Origin: Muricea muricata
Lineage: Eukaryota > Cnidaria > Anthozoa > Malacalcyonacea > Plexauridae
Assembly: GCA_963855995.1 (NCBI GenBank)
Contig: OY979718.1
Span: 59,746,564-59,810,563, forward strand
Direction: 5' to 3'
Length of the DNA: 64,000 nt
Both the position numbers and the translations under genes were made by a program. The notes beneath the pieces were generated by a model. The model saw nothing but the letters and a program-made list of their open reading frames with translations, searched no databases and was not told the DNA's origin. Shown piece after piece: positions 11,644 to 23,500 of the stretch. Positions within the stretch are counted from its first letter, which is position 1; each line of letters begins with the position of its first letter.

Positions 11644-12775
11644 CGTTGAAAAAAGATAAAGGTTTAGTTTTGAGTGCGAGTTTCTTTATACAGCTATTTC
11701 AATTAAGGTTCCTTTCCAAAAGCGTAATCTGTGAAGCATTAGCAGACACGGGATGATGGAGTCTTGCTTATTCAGGCTCTGATACTTAGGGAATTGCTTT
11801 CTGGTAAGTAAATTCGCCGTCGTAAGTTTCCTATATGCCTTCGATGCAGTTTCAAAGAAATAATTCCAAATTTAGAGACGAAAATAAGCAATAACCCGCC
11901 ATCCCGTGGGCGCTCATGCATAGTTTACAGTTTACATTTTTGGAAGGACAACCTTTACTGAATTACTCTTTATTCAGTTATTGAGGACTGCAGATGATTA
12001 TTTTGTTTTTGAAATACAAATTTTGTTCAACATTTTACAGTTCTTGTTACAGACAATTTTTCTCGCATATTAACTTGCAGACGCGATATCTATAATATAT
12101 ACACTATATATCAATATTATAAAAAATAATTTAACAAAGAATTGACAGGTCAGTGAGGAAGTTCTGTGAGCGAGAATGATGATTTGCACGTGGAGATAAT
12201 CATGTAAATATACAGTATATACAGTATTTACAGATGTCATGTTCATATTTAGGAACGGACAAGCGATATAAAGTTCAAGAAGTTGTAAATTGCATGTAAT
12301 GATAGACAAGTAATGAATAATAAAACATGATAAAAATAGTTTTTATATGAGAAATTAGACAACAAGAATAACTAGTCGGCTTCAGTACATATTCTCTAAT
12401 TCCACTATACTGAAAATTGAAGCATTTGATGAGCGCTGAAGTAGTAACGTATATTCATAAAAATGGTTTGCGCTGAATCATGTTTTAGCTATTTTTCTTA
12501 TTTTTCTTTTTTTATCAATAATCTTTGGAAATTATTGATCATAAACACGTGTATACAGTCCAAGAAAAAGCAAAATAATTACAAGTTTCTTAATTCACTA
12601 TGACAAAATACTAATTTGATGCTCTTTTAATTTTCAGTCGTATATTCCAACAGGATATAAATTGCTCTTGGTAAAAGCATAGTTTTGCCATTTGTTTTAC
12701 AAACCAATGCAATTGTACACATGTACCGGTATTCAAGATGTTGTGTCCGTAGCATTACCAATCCATTGAGTCACA
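11644..12775. other. Intergenic DNA between convergent GPCR and PSMD9 genes
   Basis: The first 330 bp are occupied by a foldback element (11680-11975). The rest is AT-rich 3' flank of both genes with no further gene recognised. Confidence 0.5.
11680..11975. repeat. Foldback MITE, copy 1 of a two-copy family
   Basis: The end regions form imperfect inverted repeats containing TTCCAAAAGCGTAA and, inside, ACGGGATGAT/CCCGCCATCCCGT and AATAAGCAATA. A second copy lies at 29896-30160 and shares the terminal TATACAGCTATTTCAA and GGAAGGACA motifs. It is non-coding. Confidence 0.6.
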
Positions 12776-15700
12776 TCATCTTGGTGTGCTATTATTTAGC
12801 GGAACAATATTGCACCTAAAATGCGAAGACCAATTAAAGTATAATAAAGTGAATTTTCACTGTCACCGCACGTATGTGAAGTTTCATGATTGATAAGTCT
12901 GTTATATATAACGAGCACTTTTAGAGACGTACTTAAAACTGCACACTTTCATGTAGTATATATGTTTAAAGCGTGTCTGAAAATTAAAGTTTATCACAAA
13001 CGAAGCAATCTATAAACCTCTTTTTCAAATTTCTTCTTTATGAATTGCTGGTTCACTTACTGTAAGGCATCGTGGATAATGCAAGAGGCAAATTCAAGAT
13101 AAATGCAATAATAACCTTGCAACAAATTGTTTGAAAGTTGCTGATAATTTGCAACAGCTTGTTTCCAAACATTCTACGGAATACATGCTTACCCCAGCAA
13201 ACCTCTACCAGACCACTCGTTAGGAATCAAATTCAAACGCAGAATATTTTCTGCCCTCCTCACAACAACAGCAATCGATTGCTTTGAAAGAAAAAAATGC
13301 AACTTTAAGAATAATTTGACTGGCAACATAGTGCGCAATGCCTTTTACATGCATGATGATATACGATTATCAATTATCAGACGAGGTTGAGCAAAATATC
13401 GTGATTTGTCGGAGGCGAGGAGGTCAATTATCTATCATTCTCTTACAAAGTTTCTTAAATGACTTGCTAACTAGGAACAACATGCTTTTCCTACAAACCC
13501 TTTGAAAGTTCAGCAAAACGAGCCGTCATTGTTTACAAAGTTAAAAGCAATGTGCATGCTCAGAGGGTTATTTGAAGCTCAGCAACGTTTTTAACCAATG
13601 CGCATGCTCGGAGTGTTATTTGTAGCTCAGCTATGTTTTTAACAAATGCGCATGCTAAGTATTATTCGTAACGCAGTTAATTGTTGGTAAATTTGATCAA
13701 CCAGAATTAAGAATGCATATAAAGAGAATGATAATACGTTTAATTATATATCTTCTGTAATCAGTGGCAAATACTGCAATTTCATTGGTTTACAGGAGTG
13801 CGATTTGAGAATTAATCGTACCCTTGCCCACAGCCTATCAAAATCACTCTAGTATTTACAACTAGCCAATCAGCATTTAAGATACAAAATATGAATTTGT
13901 TTTCTTTTTTGCTGTAAATTTTTTTCAAAATGGATAAATTTGAGGATTTTGACCTTTTAAATTATTTTTTCTGGCCAAATTGATTACAAAAGATATATAA
14001 TTAATAAGTAATAGAACGAATCAAGTTGTGCAATTAATGCCAAATCATACTCGTGATTAACAAATCATTGTAATCACCCGTATGATTTTGGCATTAATTG
14101 CACTCCTATTCGTTCTATTACATTATTTACTCTTACTAACTGGAACCTTACTCCTTTACAATGCTGGACAACGCTTGCAACAGCTTGAATATTTCTAAAA
14201 TTCCCTGAATTAATGGAACCAAATCTTACAATTTCATCGCCCACTTGAAGACCCTACAATAGACACAGGGAATGATAAACGTTACTATTATATGGTGCAA
14301 AGAAGAAAAAAATTACTTACTGCTTGCTCAGCTGGTGAACCAGATGATATCTGATCAACATATAAAAATGATCGTGATGATATTCTCTCTTGTTCTAAAA
14401 ATCAACAAAGAGTTCGAGCGAGGTGCATGGTCAGTACTGAGCTGAAGTAAGAGGTTGATTATAAAAGAAAAACAAAAAATACTGTATATTTAGTAAAGAA
14501 GGGGTCTCAAAGTCAGTTCAAGCATACACTAGGTAGAATATTCTAACTTCATTAATTTTATTAAAAGCTTCGTGTTTATTTGAGTTATTATCCAAGTTGT
14601 GATTTACCTGCGTTATCTAAGGGAGAAGAATTATCCAAATCCTTTTTTGCTCGAGCTGCAGCATGAACTTCATGAAGTCCTTTCTCAATCTCAGCCATAA
14701 GGGCTTTGTGGTCATTTTGTAAGCCTTTAAAGAAACATACATTACTTCAATGTCGACATGCAAGTAATGTATACAGCCATTTCATTGTAACAATCAACGT
14801 TGTAACAATCTGGGATTGTTGTACATTTGACTATTGCAGTATTACAAGAGACAGCCAGCTTAATTAAAATAGGAAAATACTTTTTGCCTAAGTCATTACC
14901 AAGTTTTTACTCTAAGAAACGCAAGTAAAATGTCAAAAACGAGCAAGGTCAATGCATGTAAACGCAAAGCGTAGTGTTCCGCAGAGCGTTGGAGAGCCCT
15001 CATCGTGCAACGCCTGTCGTATCACTTACATTTACCTGTCCACACACTGTTAATGCTAGCCTTTTATAGCTTCTCCTGTGCTGGAGACAAAATCACTGAA
15101 CAGCAGTAGCAGTTTTACGACTACTGCTTCCCCATAGTACTCACATATTATTCGATTCCTGGCAAAACGGACTGCGTATAAATCAATATCCTGTCTGGGA
15201 TAATCTTCGTTATCTACCAAGTTTCCTGTCATACCTACACCACCTTGCTGACACAAATAAAATAAAAAAATTATGCACAAAATACAGTATGATTAACAAA
15301 GTACACAGATATAAAAACAACGTTAGATAATGGGGCTTGCGGTCATGCGACACCCATCAACTTTTCGGAGCTTTCAGAGTCCGGTGAATTGATTAGAACT
15401 GGTCCTTAACTTGACTAAAGAAAAGCTTGTTGGTGGGTTAGTTAGTAAACTTAAAGGGATGTAGAAGTACATCCCTACCCATCACGCACCCCACAATATA
15501 TGAAGCATAAATAATGACACCCGGGCTTCATTTTCTAAATAAATGCATAGTAAATAAATTTTATTTTTATTTTATTTTACCAGACTTCGCCAAAACACAT
15601 CAACGTTACCAAACATACATAAACATGGCTGGGTATACACTACAGCTTCCGTCAATTACAGCGGCCCTTACATAATACGAGACAAACAAACATTAAAAAT

Positions 15701-18700
15701 ATGGGGTGAAAGCAGAATACCTCAATTTCTAATGAAAACAAAATTTCTATATATGTTAAGCTTATTAAATTGTACCATGGAGAATTATTTAGATGTTATT
15801 ATATTTCGAAATTTTATCATATTTCGAAATTTTATCATATTAGCAATATACCGACTTGGTACGGGTCACCAATTACATGGCTGGCAGAAGGTAGTTTGTT
15901 CAATTAGATGAAAAACAATCAAATCGATTAAACGTGAATTTTGGTGATCCATAATGGGACCGGTACTTTTTAATCTATACGTAAACGATCTTCTAATGGA
16001 TTAGGACCAGTCAGGACTTATATATATATGCGCGGATGACACCATCTATTTACCAACACTGCAAACCGACTGAGATGAACTCCTGGATAAGTTATCGCCA
16101 TGGTGAAATGATAGCTACCTTTATTAGCAACTAAAATGGACCAATTCCATGATAGAAAAAATTTTGAAAAAAGTTGAAATAGTAAAATTCATTACCACAG
16201 CATTGCAGAGCATCCTAAAATTAGTAAAAATTGCAAAGACACGGAACATATAGCCCTGGGGCCGGTTGTTCGAAGCCCGTTTAGCGTAAACGGTGGATAA
16301 GTCAAAATTAAATAACACCCTTACATCACTCGTTAAATAGTTAACTTAAATATTTTGCAGTAAATATGTAGCTGTGAGCATAATCATTCTATTAAGGTTT
16401 AAAACTTTTAGTTTAATCGTTGAATGAATCTATAAACTTGGTTTCTATTTAGAGCTTAACCACCGTTTAAGCTAAACGGGCTTCGAATAACCGGCCCCTA
16501 AAAATTAAGCAAATTTTGTATACTTTTGTATTACAAGCGAAAATTGCTAACTAAATTAGTTACAAACTTCCGCTTGTAATACAAAAGTATACAAAATTTG
16601 CCAACTTTGCACGGCTATATTTTCTACATTTTACAACGTTTCGCAACCGAACTTCTGCGGTTATGAATTTTCCTATTACAACTTTTTTCAAAATTTTGTC
16701 TATTAAGGAAATGGTCCATTCTAAAAAGACCAAAACTATGGTCTTCTTGGCGTATCAACTGGCATCCTCGCGTCGACTCAATGAACATCAAATCAACATA
16801 TCTGTAGGCAGTATTTCGTTGGATAGGACCAGTACAGGACAACTATTAGGAGCCGAGTTCCAAAAGAATTTTAAATTATGACATCCTTTGAAAAATTTAA
16901 ATATGGTACTTTGTCTGCCATAAAAAAACTTGAAAATTTTACCCGTTTTGATATAAGAAAGCAACTAAGTGAATCGTTAGTCCTGTCAGTTCTTGCAGCT
17001 TGCAGTTGCAGGCTTTGTGGTAAATCATTACGCGAATATTTCTGACGTACTACACTTGAGTTGGCTCGCTGTCAAATATCGCAGGGAGTGTCATATGAAT
17101 AAACTAATATTTAAGGCACCATATCCACGCGAATGGCCTTCGTATCTTCCTTTGGAAGTTCACAAACCTTGATCGTCTAGTGAACTCAAACCCGCTTGTT
17201 AATGGGACATTTAAGCACATAGCATCGAAAATTTTTGACAGTCTTCCAGCCCAAATTAGGACTTGTAATACAGCTGGCGAGCCAAATTTCTTTTCCGTAG
17301 ATCCCACCGGGATTTACAGTCCACCGAAATACAGAGTCCGCCCCCACTAAGATGGACAATCTGACCCCACCAGGATAGACAATCTTACTCCACCGGGTAG
17401 ACAGTCCGAACCCTTCAGGATAAAAACAATCTGACCCCACAAGGATAGACAATCTGACCACACAGGGTTAAACAATTTGACCACACAGAGATAGACAATT
17501 TGACCACACAGAGATAGACAATTTGACCATACAGAGATAGACAATTTGACCATACAGAGATAGACAATTTGACCATACAGAGATAAACAATATGACCACA
17601 CAGGGATAAACAATTTGACCACATAGAGATAGACAATCTGCCCACACAGGGATAAACAATTTGACCATACAGAGATAGACAATTTGACCACACAGAGATA
17701 GACAATCTGACCACACAGAGACAGACAATCTGACTATACAGAGATAGAAAATCTGACCTCACCAGAATAGACAGTCTGACCCCACCGAGATAGAAAGTCC
17801 AACCCCACCAAGGTAGACAATCTGACCCCCCCTGGATAGACAATCTGGCCCTGCCAGAACAAACAATCTGATCCCACCGCGTTACACAATCTGACCCACC
17901 TGGATAGGCAATCTTACCCCACAGGGATAAACAGTCCCACCTCACCGCGATAGACAATCTTACCCCTACCTTGATAGACAATCTGACCCCACAGGGATAA
18001 ACAGTCAAACCTAACCAACATAGACAATCTCACCCCACTAGAATAGACTTAAAAAAACTGGGCCGGTCAAATGGATCAGTTTTTCACGACTTCACAAACA
18101 AATGACATAGCGACACAACCTCTCGTACCCAGAGGGCATTTTGCTTCCACTACGTTAGGTCTAATATTAGTCAAGGGCAAATGTTGTGAGGGAATGAAGG
18201 CACTACAACACGTAAACTTGCTGTAGGTGCATAAGGCGCCCTAAACATCACGTGGTCAAATGACGGAACGGAAAGAGCTTCAAGTGCAGGACAGTGGGAG
18301 GGCTCGTTATAACATAGGAGAGAAACGAGAGCGCCGAATCCTACGCGCAATAACCTTGCCGCCCGAGAAGATCTGCGGGTGAGATCAGGGAGGTGGAATG
18401 AGACAGAAGGCACAGGGAGATTGCAACAGCAAAGCTATTCCGACTCATGGAAATAGGGAAGACTAAAAATGGAGCAAAACAGGAAATAAGCACGTAGACC
18501 AGCAATTAGAAACGGTCAGGGGATGAAGTTAAACCCCTGAGTCAATACAGCATACCTTGTACTGGGTAATCGTGGTAGATGATGAATCAGATGGTCTGGT
18601 TATCAATGAGGTCAAGTCGATGTAGTTTCTCATAAATCGAAATTATGTTCGTCACTGCTTTATCCTGAATTGAATGTAAACCAACACCAACAAATACAAC

Positions 18701-20284
18701 AAAAGGTAGACAGTGAGCCCTAGCCGAAAGCAAAAACATACCAAGAGCAGCCAAACCTTCAGATAGTGGGATGAGAAGTTGTTGTGGAGACGAATTACAC
18801 GACTGACCCTTGGCAAAAGCTGGACTGATGATGCTGTGGGTAAAAAGGCAACACCAGGAAGCACGGATGAGGTACAATTCCTGCGCTCGTGCATGAACTG
18901 GATGAACAGCAATAACATATGCTTAAGTGTGAGAACACAACAAGGGCTAAGATATCAGCTGGGCCTCTGCCTGGATATAAGATTCGGATATTGCCGTCTG
19001 GAGAATGAGGCCTGAGCAGAGCAGGGGCGGATCTGGGCAAACTTCTGACCGATGCATCACCCGACATTCAATTAACAATTAGTGCCGAAGACGACACTGA
19101 GCGCCCGAGGCGCGAGAAAACTCGGACTAAAATAAAAAGGCTATCAAAATAAAATAAAATTGCTATCAAAATTCTCCTCATTTGAAATCATTGTTAAAGT
19201 CCACAGTTCGGGCCTCGTCTTAAATTGGCCGCGGCCAATTCTAGGCGGGAAAACCTCGTAAAAATGCCGCGTTCGCGACCAAGGCAAGTCCAAAGGCCTT
19301 TCGCATAGCTTTTTTTCTAACGCGAGCCATTTTCCTTTTGTTGTCATGGTAATGGGTATTTAAAACTTGGGTGACCTCGTTATGGTCTATTTATACGAGT
19401 GTTTTGGGCTATTTTAAAAACTTTAGTAAAACTGGCGTATAAAAGGTTGTGTTCTCGACTTATTTAAGCCGCGGCTTATTTTCGCTCGTATAAATAGCCC
19501 TAATGTCGCAGCGACAAATGTGAATGTCTATAAACCATGTGCATTAAATTCAGGGTTTTTTCCTAGTTGATATAAATTGTGTAGATTCATTAAGATGTTT
19601 ACTAAACATTAAGATGAATCAAAGCTGAAAAAATGTAGCGGTGATCATGACAGGGTACCCTCTATGTTGGGACATAGAAGCCACAAAATAAATAGGTGCG
19701 CGGGCTAAGAAAATGTTTGTAGCTCAACTGTTTAGAATGTCTATATAAATTTTTCCCTACTTTGATTCCAATATCAAATTTGAAGTTTGCCTTGTGTGTC
19801 GGGGGCATGCTCCCCAGAAAGTTTGAAATTTTCACAATCACACCTAAAATGCTATTTCCAGCATCCCGAGCTACACACTTACTACCAAATTTAGTTATGG
19901 AGAACACAAATTGTGCACCGTTTGAGCGTCAAGACCCTTATGCACCAAATGTGTGCACCAGAGAGCAGCCTTTGTGCATCGCCTTCATTCCCAACTGGCA
20001 CAGCCACAGGCCTGACTGGAAAGTTTGCAAATTGCGCGCCCGAGATTTTGGTTGCACAATACAAACTTTCCACACTGAACCACAGCTTTGCGCCTTTGCC
20101 CAATTCCGGCAATTCGCAAAGCCCAATATATAGCTTTTGAAAAAGTCTTTCATTAAACAGAACCATTGAATTTCCTTACCGATTCAAGAACGGCATGTAG
20201 TTCTTTTATTTCCTCCTCAATTTTGTTCTTTCTGTCAATTAAATTTTGAACATTACTTGTCTTCTCAGCTACTTCGTCCGCCAT
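12776..20284 (-). CDS. PSMD9: 26S proteasome non-ATPase regulatory subunit 9 (p27/Nas2 assembly chaperone)
   Basis: Seven exons: 20284-20180, 15247-15145, 14724-14608, 14394-14321, 14253-14152, 13281-13193, 12815-12776. They total 630 nt (209 residues plus stop) with consistent phase; human PSMD9 has 223 residues. The protein starts MADEVAEKTS, an N-terminal helical region. The family block YPRQDIDLYAVRFARNRIIC then joins LQNDHKALMAEIE across an intron. The PDZ-like domain spans about residues 112-197 (GLQVGDEIVRFGSI, ASVVQH, EWSGRGLLG), and the protein ends GCNIVPLNNSTPR. In other animals PSMD9 is a chaperone that binds the ATPase subunit Rpt5 while the proteasome base is assembled. Intron 1 is 4.9 kb and full of repeats. 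The start codon faces DCAF8 across a short divergent promoter. Confidence 0.95.
13549..13680. repeat. 48-bp tandem repeat, about 2.6 copies, in PSMD9 intron 5 to 6 region
   Basis: Copies start at 13549, 13597 and 13645 and share AATGYGCATGCTC, GTTATTTG and AGCTCAGC. Each copy holds a (T/G)GCGCATGC-like core resembling an NRF1 half-palindrome. It lies between PSMD9 exons 5 and 6. Confidence 0.75.
14007..14128. repeat. Small palindromic element in PSMD9 intron 5
   Basis: The arms of about 47 bp contain GTAATAGAACGAAT and GTGCAATTAATGCCAAA on both strands, with a short spacer around 14055-14075. It sits immediately 3' of exon 5 on the coding strand. No coding capacity. Confidence 0.8.
16135..16722. 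repeat. Foldback element inserted in the LINE, itself carrying a second insertion
   Basis: The arms begin AATGGACC and include AAAATTTTGAAAAAAGTTG; the right arm (about 16620-16722) is the reverse complement. An inner palindrome at 16509-16602 has arms containing TTGTATACTTTTGTATTACA. A related copy lies at 39165-39778 and shares GAGCATCCTAAA and GCAAATTTTGTATAC. Confidence 0.75.
16258..16498. mobile_element. MITE with GGGGCCGGTT termini, 241 bp
   Basis: Terminal inverted repeats of about 39 bp start GGGGCCGGTTGTTCGAAGCC, and the right end mirrors this with few mismatches. The interior is AT-rich and non-coding. It is nested inside the foldback element. A related element with GGTTGTTCAAAGC ends is at 35878-36088. 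No clear target duplication was seen. Confidence 0.8.
17302..18048. repeat. 23-bp minisatellite, about 32 copies, in PSMD9 intron 1
   Basis: Tandem units of the type GACAATTTGACCACACAGAG plus ATA. The central copies (about 17470-17740) are nearly identical, while copies toward both ends are diverged (CCCCACC variants). Because 23 is not a multiple of three, all three frames give the same 23-residue pattern and long open frames appear; these are not genes. The repeat starts right where the LINE tail ends. Confidence 0.95.
18049..20179. other. Remainder of PSMD9 intron 1, partly GC-richer DNA of unknown origin
   Basis: From 18060 to about 19080 the base composition is noticeably richer in G+C than its surroundings and short frames are open on both strands, but no family was recognised. 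A small inverted repeat with CTATTTATACGAG ends lies at 19384-19500. From 19760 to 20150 there is a block containing GGGGGCATGCTCCCC and repeated TTTGTGCATCGCC/TTTGCGCCTTTGCC words, probably repeat-derived. No exon is supported. Confidence 0.45.
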
Positions 20285-20552
20285 CTTTTTTTATTGACGC
20301 TGTTCGTGATATCGTGGACTCAATAACAAAACAGCAACAAATTTTTGCTCGAGCTCTCGGACACAACAACAAGAGGATTCTCCAAAAAATGCAAGATATT
20401 AGCTTTGAAACGAATTGATAGCCATTTAAACCGTTTTATTTTCCTGATGTAAGCATAAAGACTACAAAATAAGTTTGAAAATGCAAGAAACATAGTTTGT
20501 GCGTTTTTAGTGCACAAGTATCAGCCTTGATTTAAAGGCCATTTTAGGCAAC
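20285..20552. promoter_or_regulatory. Divergent promoter shared by PSMD9 and DCAF8
   Basis: Only 268 bp separate the two start codons, which point away from each other, so both 5' UTRs and core promoters must fit here. No TATA box is seen at a sensible distance from either start. The two genes act in the same protein-turnover system, which makes joint regulation plausible, but this is inferred from spacing only. Confidence 0.7.
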
Positions 20553-23500
20553 ATGTCCTCAGACTTAAATGAACGAGAGGAAAAAGAAGCAATTCCAGAT
20601 CAAGAAGGCGATTTATACGAAGCCTCAGAAGAAATTGAACCAGATGAACGTCAAGCTGTACACGAAGATGAAAATATTGAGTCAGTAAGAGGCAGTGCCC
20701 GTGAAAACGACAGTAAATCTTCAAGAAAGGGCAGACTATCAAACGAGAACTCTGATGAGTGTAATAATGCATGCCACTCAAAGGGAGCAAGTGGAAACGA
20801 CGAAGACGAGGGTTCAGTGTCCAGTGAGAAGAAGAAAAGAAAAGTGAGGTCAAAGGAAATGTCTCTAGAGAACAATGAGGGGAATGATAGTTGGGAGAAC
20901 AGTGATACACAATCCGATGACGAACCAGAGCTATTGCAATCTACTGATAGTGACTCCGATGATGAACCCACGACTAAAGAACCTAAAACTTTAGAAAGTT
21001 TAGGAATCACATTAAACAAAAGTAAACATGTCTGGAAGAGCAATAAAAGTTTACATTCCAGAGAGTTAGGTTTTTGTACACCCTATTTGTTTACAAGAAA
21101 TGTGACTGGTTCATTGAACATGGTTCAGAAATTCAAATTGGAGAGGAAACTTGAATATCATGCTGGATGTGTAAATACTTTGAACTTTAATGAAGCAGGT
21201 GATGTATTGGCATCAGGAAGTGATGATTTGAAAGTTGTGCTGTGGGACTGGTCAAGAGGGAAGAAAAAGTTCCATTATGAAAGTGGTCATACAGGAAATG
21301 TGTTTCAGGTGAGTATTAAGTCATGGGGTACACCCCCTGCTCCACCCCCACCCTAAAGTTTTCAAGCACCCTGAAAAAAATTTGAAATTTGGTGTGCATA
21401 TACTGTAAGTTATTATAATTTGTAGACTATTTAAAAGGAGCTTATGTATACCTTTGACATTAAGATTACACCTTAACTAATTACGTCAACAAATACAGCC
21501 TTAATACCCTCCCCAGGAAAATCTGTGTCCCTTAAGATGAGAATACGTGTCTGTATTAAGCTCTTCGAGCGTGTGTTCAAACATATATTAATACACACAA
21601 TTTACAATGATACACAATGATATGTTGTAGTTTTTTGTAATTTACAGCATAACATAATTAACACTTACTGTATTGCTGTATAAAGTGCCTGTACTTATTG
21701 ACTGTGCTCTTGGGAAACAGTATGTTTCGTGGACTCTAGACTGCTGATGTTACATAATTAACACTGTCTTACTGTTAACCCTCGACTTGTTGATGGCCTG
21801 TTGACAAACTTACATATTTATCTCCAGCTGTCAATTCTGGTTAGACTGATGTCAACTAATGGCCAACCACTCTATTCTACACATGTAAAACACATCAACA
21901 AGTTGTGTTTGCACTGCTTGTCTCAAGTTATTAACAAGTTTGGAACAACTTGGACAGTGACTTGTTACAAGGTTGTCCTAACAACTCTGATACAAGCCTG
22001 TTCTAACAAAATGTAGGTTATTTTTGATCTGTCTTGAAGACAAATGTATGCTACATATGTAGTTGACCTGTTTCATAATTTTGAACAATTTATCGATGCA
22101 ACAAAAGAAAAAGGCATAAGATGTAAGGCAATTCAAAACTTACCAAATTCATTTGTCCTGTATGTTATTTTCTTAGGCTAAATTTATGCCCAACACAAAT
22201 GACAACATCGTTGTTACGTGTGCTCGTGATGGACAGGTACTGTACATTTCACAATATTAATTCTTGGAAGTGTATTATTTATACTGAAACATGTCCTCTG
22301 TTCCTGTTCTTTAAATTGTAAATTTAAAAAGCATAAAAATGACTAGAGTCATATGGTTGATGTAAATTAATATGTTTATGCCATTGACAACTTTAGTCAA
22401 GGTATTGCTTTAACTCTCAGTCTTTTATGGTATCATCAATGAATCATTTAGCACTTGTCTACTGGTACCATTTAAAATGTAGTTTAGAGAAGATGTCATG
22501 TAACCTGTCTTATTAACATTCAGAAATGCCCCTGGATGATTTTCTTTCATAATATAGGTTCGTGGAGGCTACTTGTCTTCAATTGGTTCTTGCAATCGAA
22601 CAAAACGTCTTGCTCAGCATAGAGATGGAGCACACAAGGTATCATCCTGTCTTTCATTCCTTTCAAGTCAATTATCCCAAACCAGTGAAATGATATCATT
22701 TAAGGTCTAAAACTTCTGGTTAGTTACACCAGAATATTTAAGTTTTGTGTTGTCAGTATAGTTTCAATATTTTGCCAAACCCATATCTGTGTTTGTTCTG
22801 GATCATCTGCGCAAGACATTTTGCAATAGTTTTTTAAGGGCAAAATGCCAAAATCTTGTAGTCCTACCCATTCTCATACTGAAAGTTAAATCCTCTCCTG
22901 CTATGGGACTATGGCAGTCAAAATTAGGTATATAGTTAGCGAGTGTAACATTAGAATAATATCTCTGTCACAACGTCTATGTAGTATTCATACATCAAAT
23001 AACTAACTTAAATGCATTGATTTTAGTCAATCAAAATATTTTAAGCAATGTGTGGTCCAATAATTTTATTTACTGTATAACTGCATTATTAAGGACATTT
23101 GTACGTTTACTGTATATCATCCTTTTTCAGCATGCAAAATTTCTTTTTTGTGTTGTACATAACAGCTAAGTATTGAACCTGGTTCACCAAATATTCTTCT
23201 ATCCTGCGGAGAAGATGGCCAAATCATTGAAATTGATTTACGAATGGAAAGTGGATTTAGGTAAATAGGTGTGGATTACTTCGTTATATCCAATAAATAT
23301 GCCATTTGTAATAAGTTGTTGCACTCCAACGTCATTAGCACCATAGCTTATTTCTAAATTAGACTTTTTGAAGAAATCTTCATACTCTACGATGGCTGTG
23401 TAATGTACTCATTGTACATGTTTAATAGCTCAAAATCAGCACATTGTAGGTTATATATGGAAGAAAATGTAATGTATGTAATTGTGTACAAGGAAATTAT

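Larger units (their letters stand above)
15925..17312 (+). mobile_element. LINE (non-LTR retrotransposon) remnant, interrupted
   Basis: Degenerate reverse transcriptase on the plus strand, antisense to PSMD9 in its intron 1. Pieces in order: GPVLFNLYVNDLL and the catalytic-box variant CADDT (about 15960-16045); after a 0.59-kb insertion, KKTKTMVF (about 16724); then DIRKQLSESLVLS (about 16950); and the C-terminal landmark FDSLPAQIRT (about 17235), each with stops and frame changes between them. The order and spacing match the RT palm/thumb and tail of CR1/Jockey-like LINEs. The element is dead. Confidence 0.75.

Noticed and set aside
17415..18008. 197-codon open frame on the minus strand
   Set aside because: It lies entirely in the 23-bp minisatellite; the period makes every frame read the same repeating peptide, with no start context, splice signals or family match.
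17302..18048. CRISPR-like array
   Set aside because: Direct head-to-tail 23-bp units without spacers in a eukaryotic intron.
19762..20133. 123-codon plus-strand frame in PSMD9 intron 1
   Set aside because: Overlapping frames are open on both strands over the same repeat-like block; no splice context or recognisable family.
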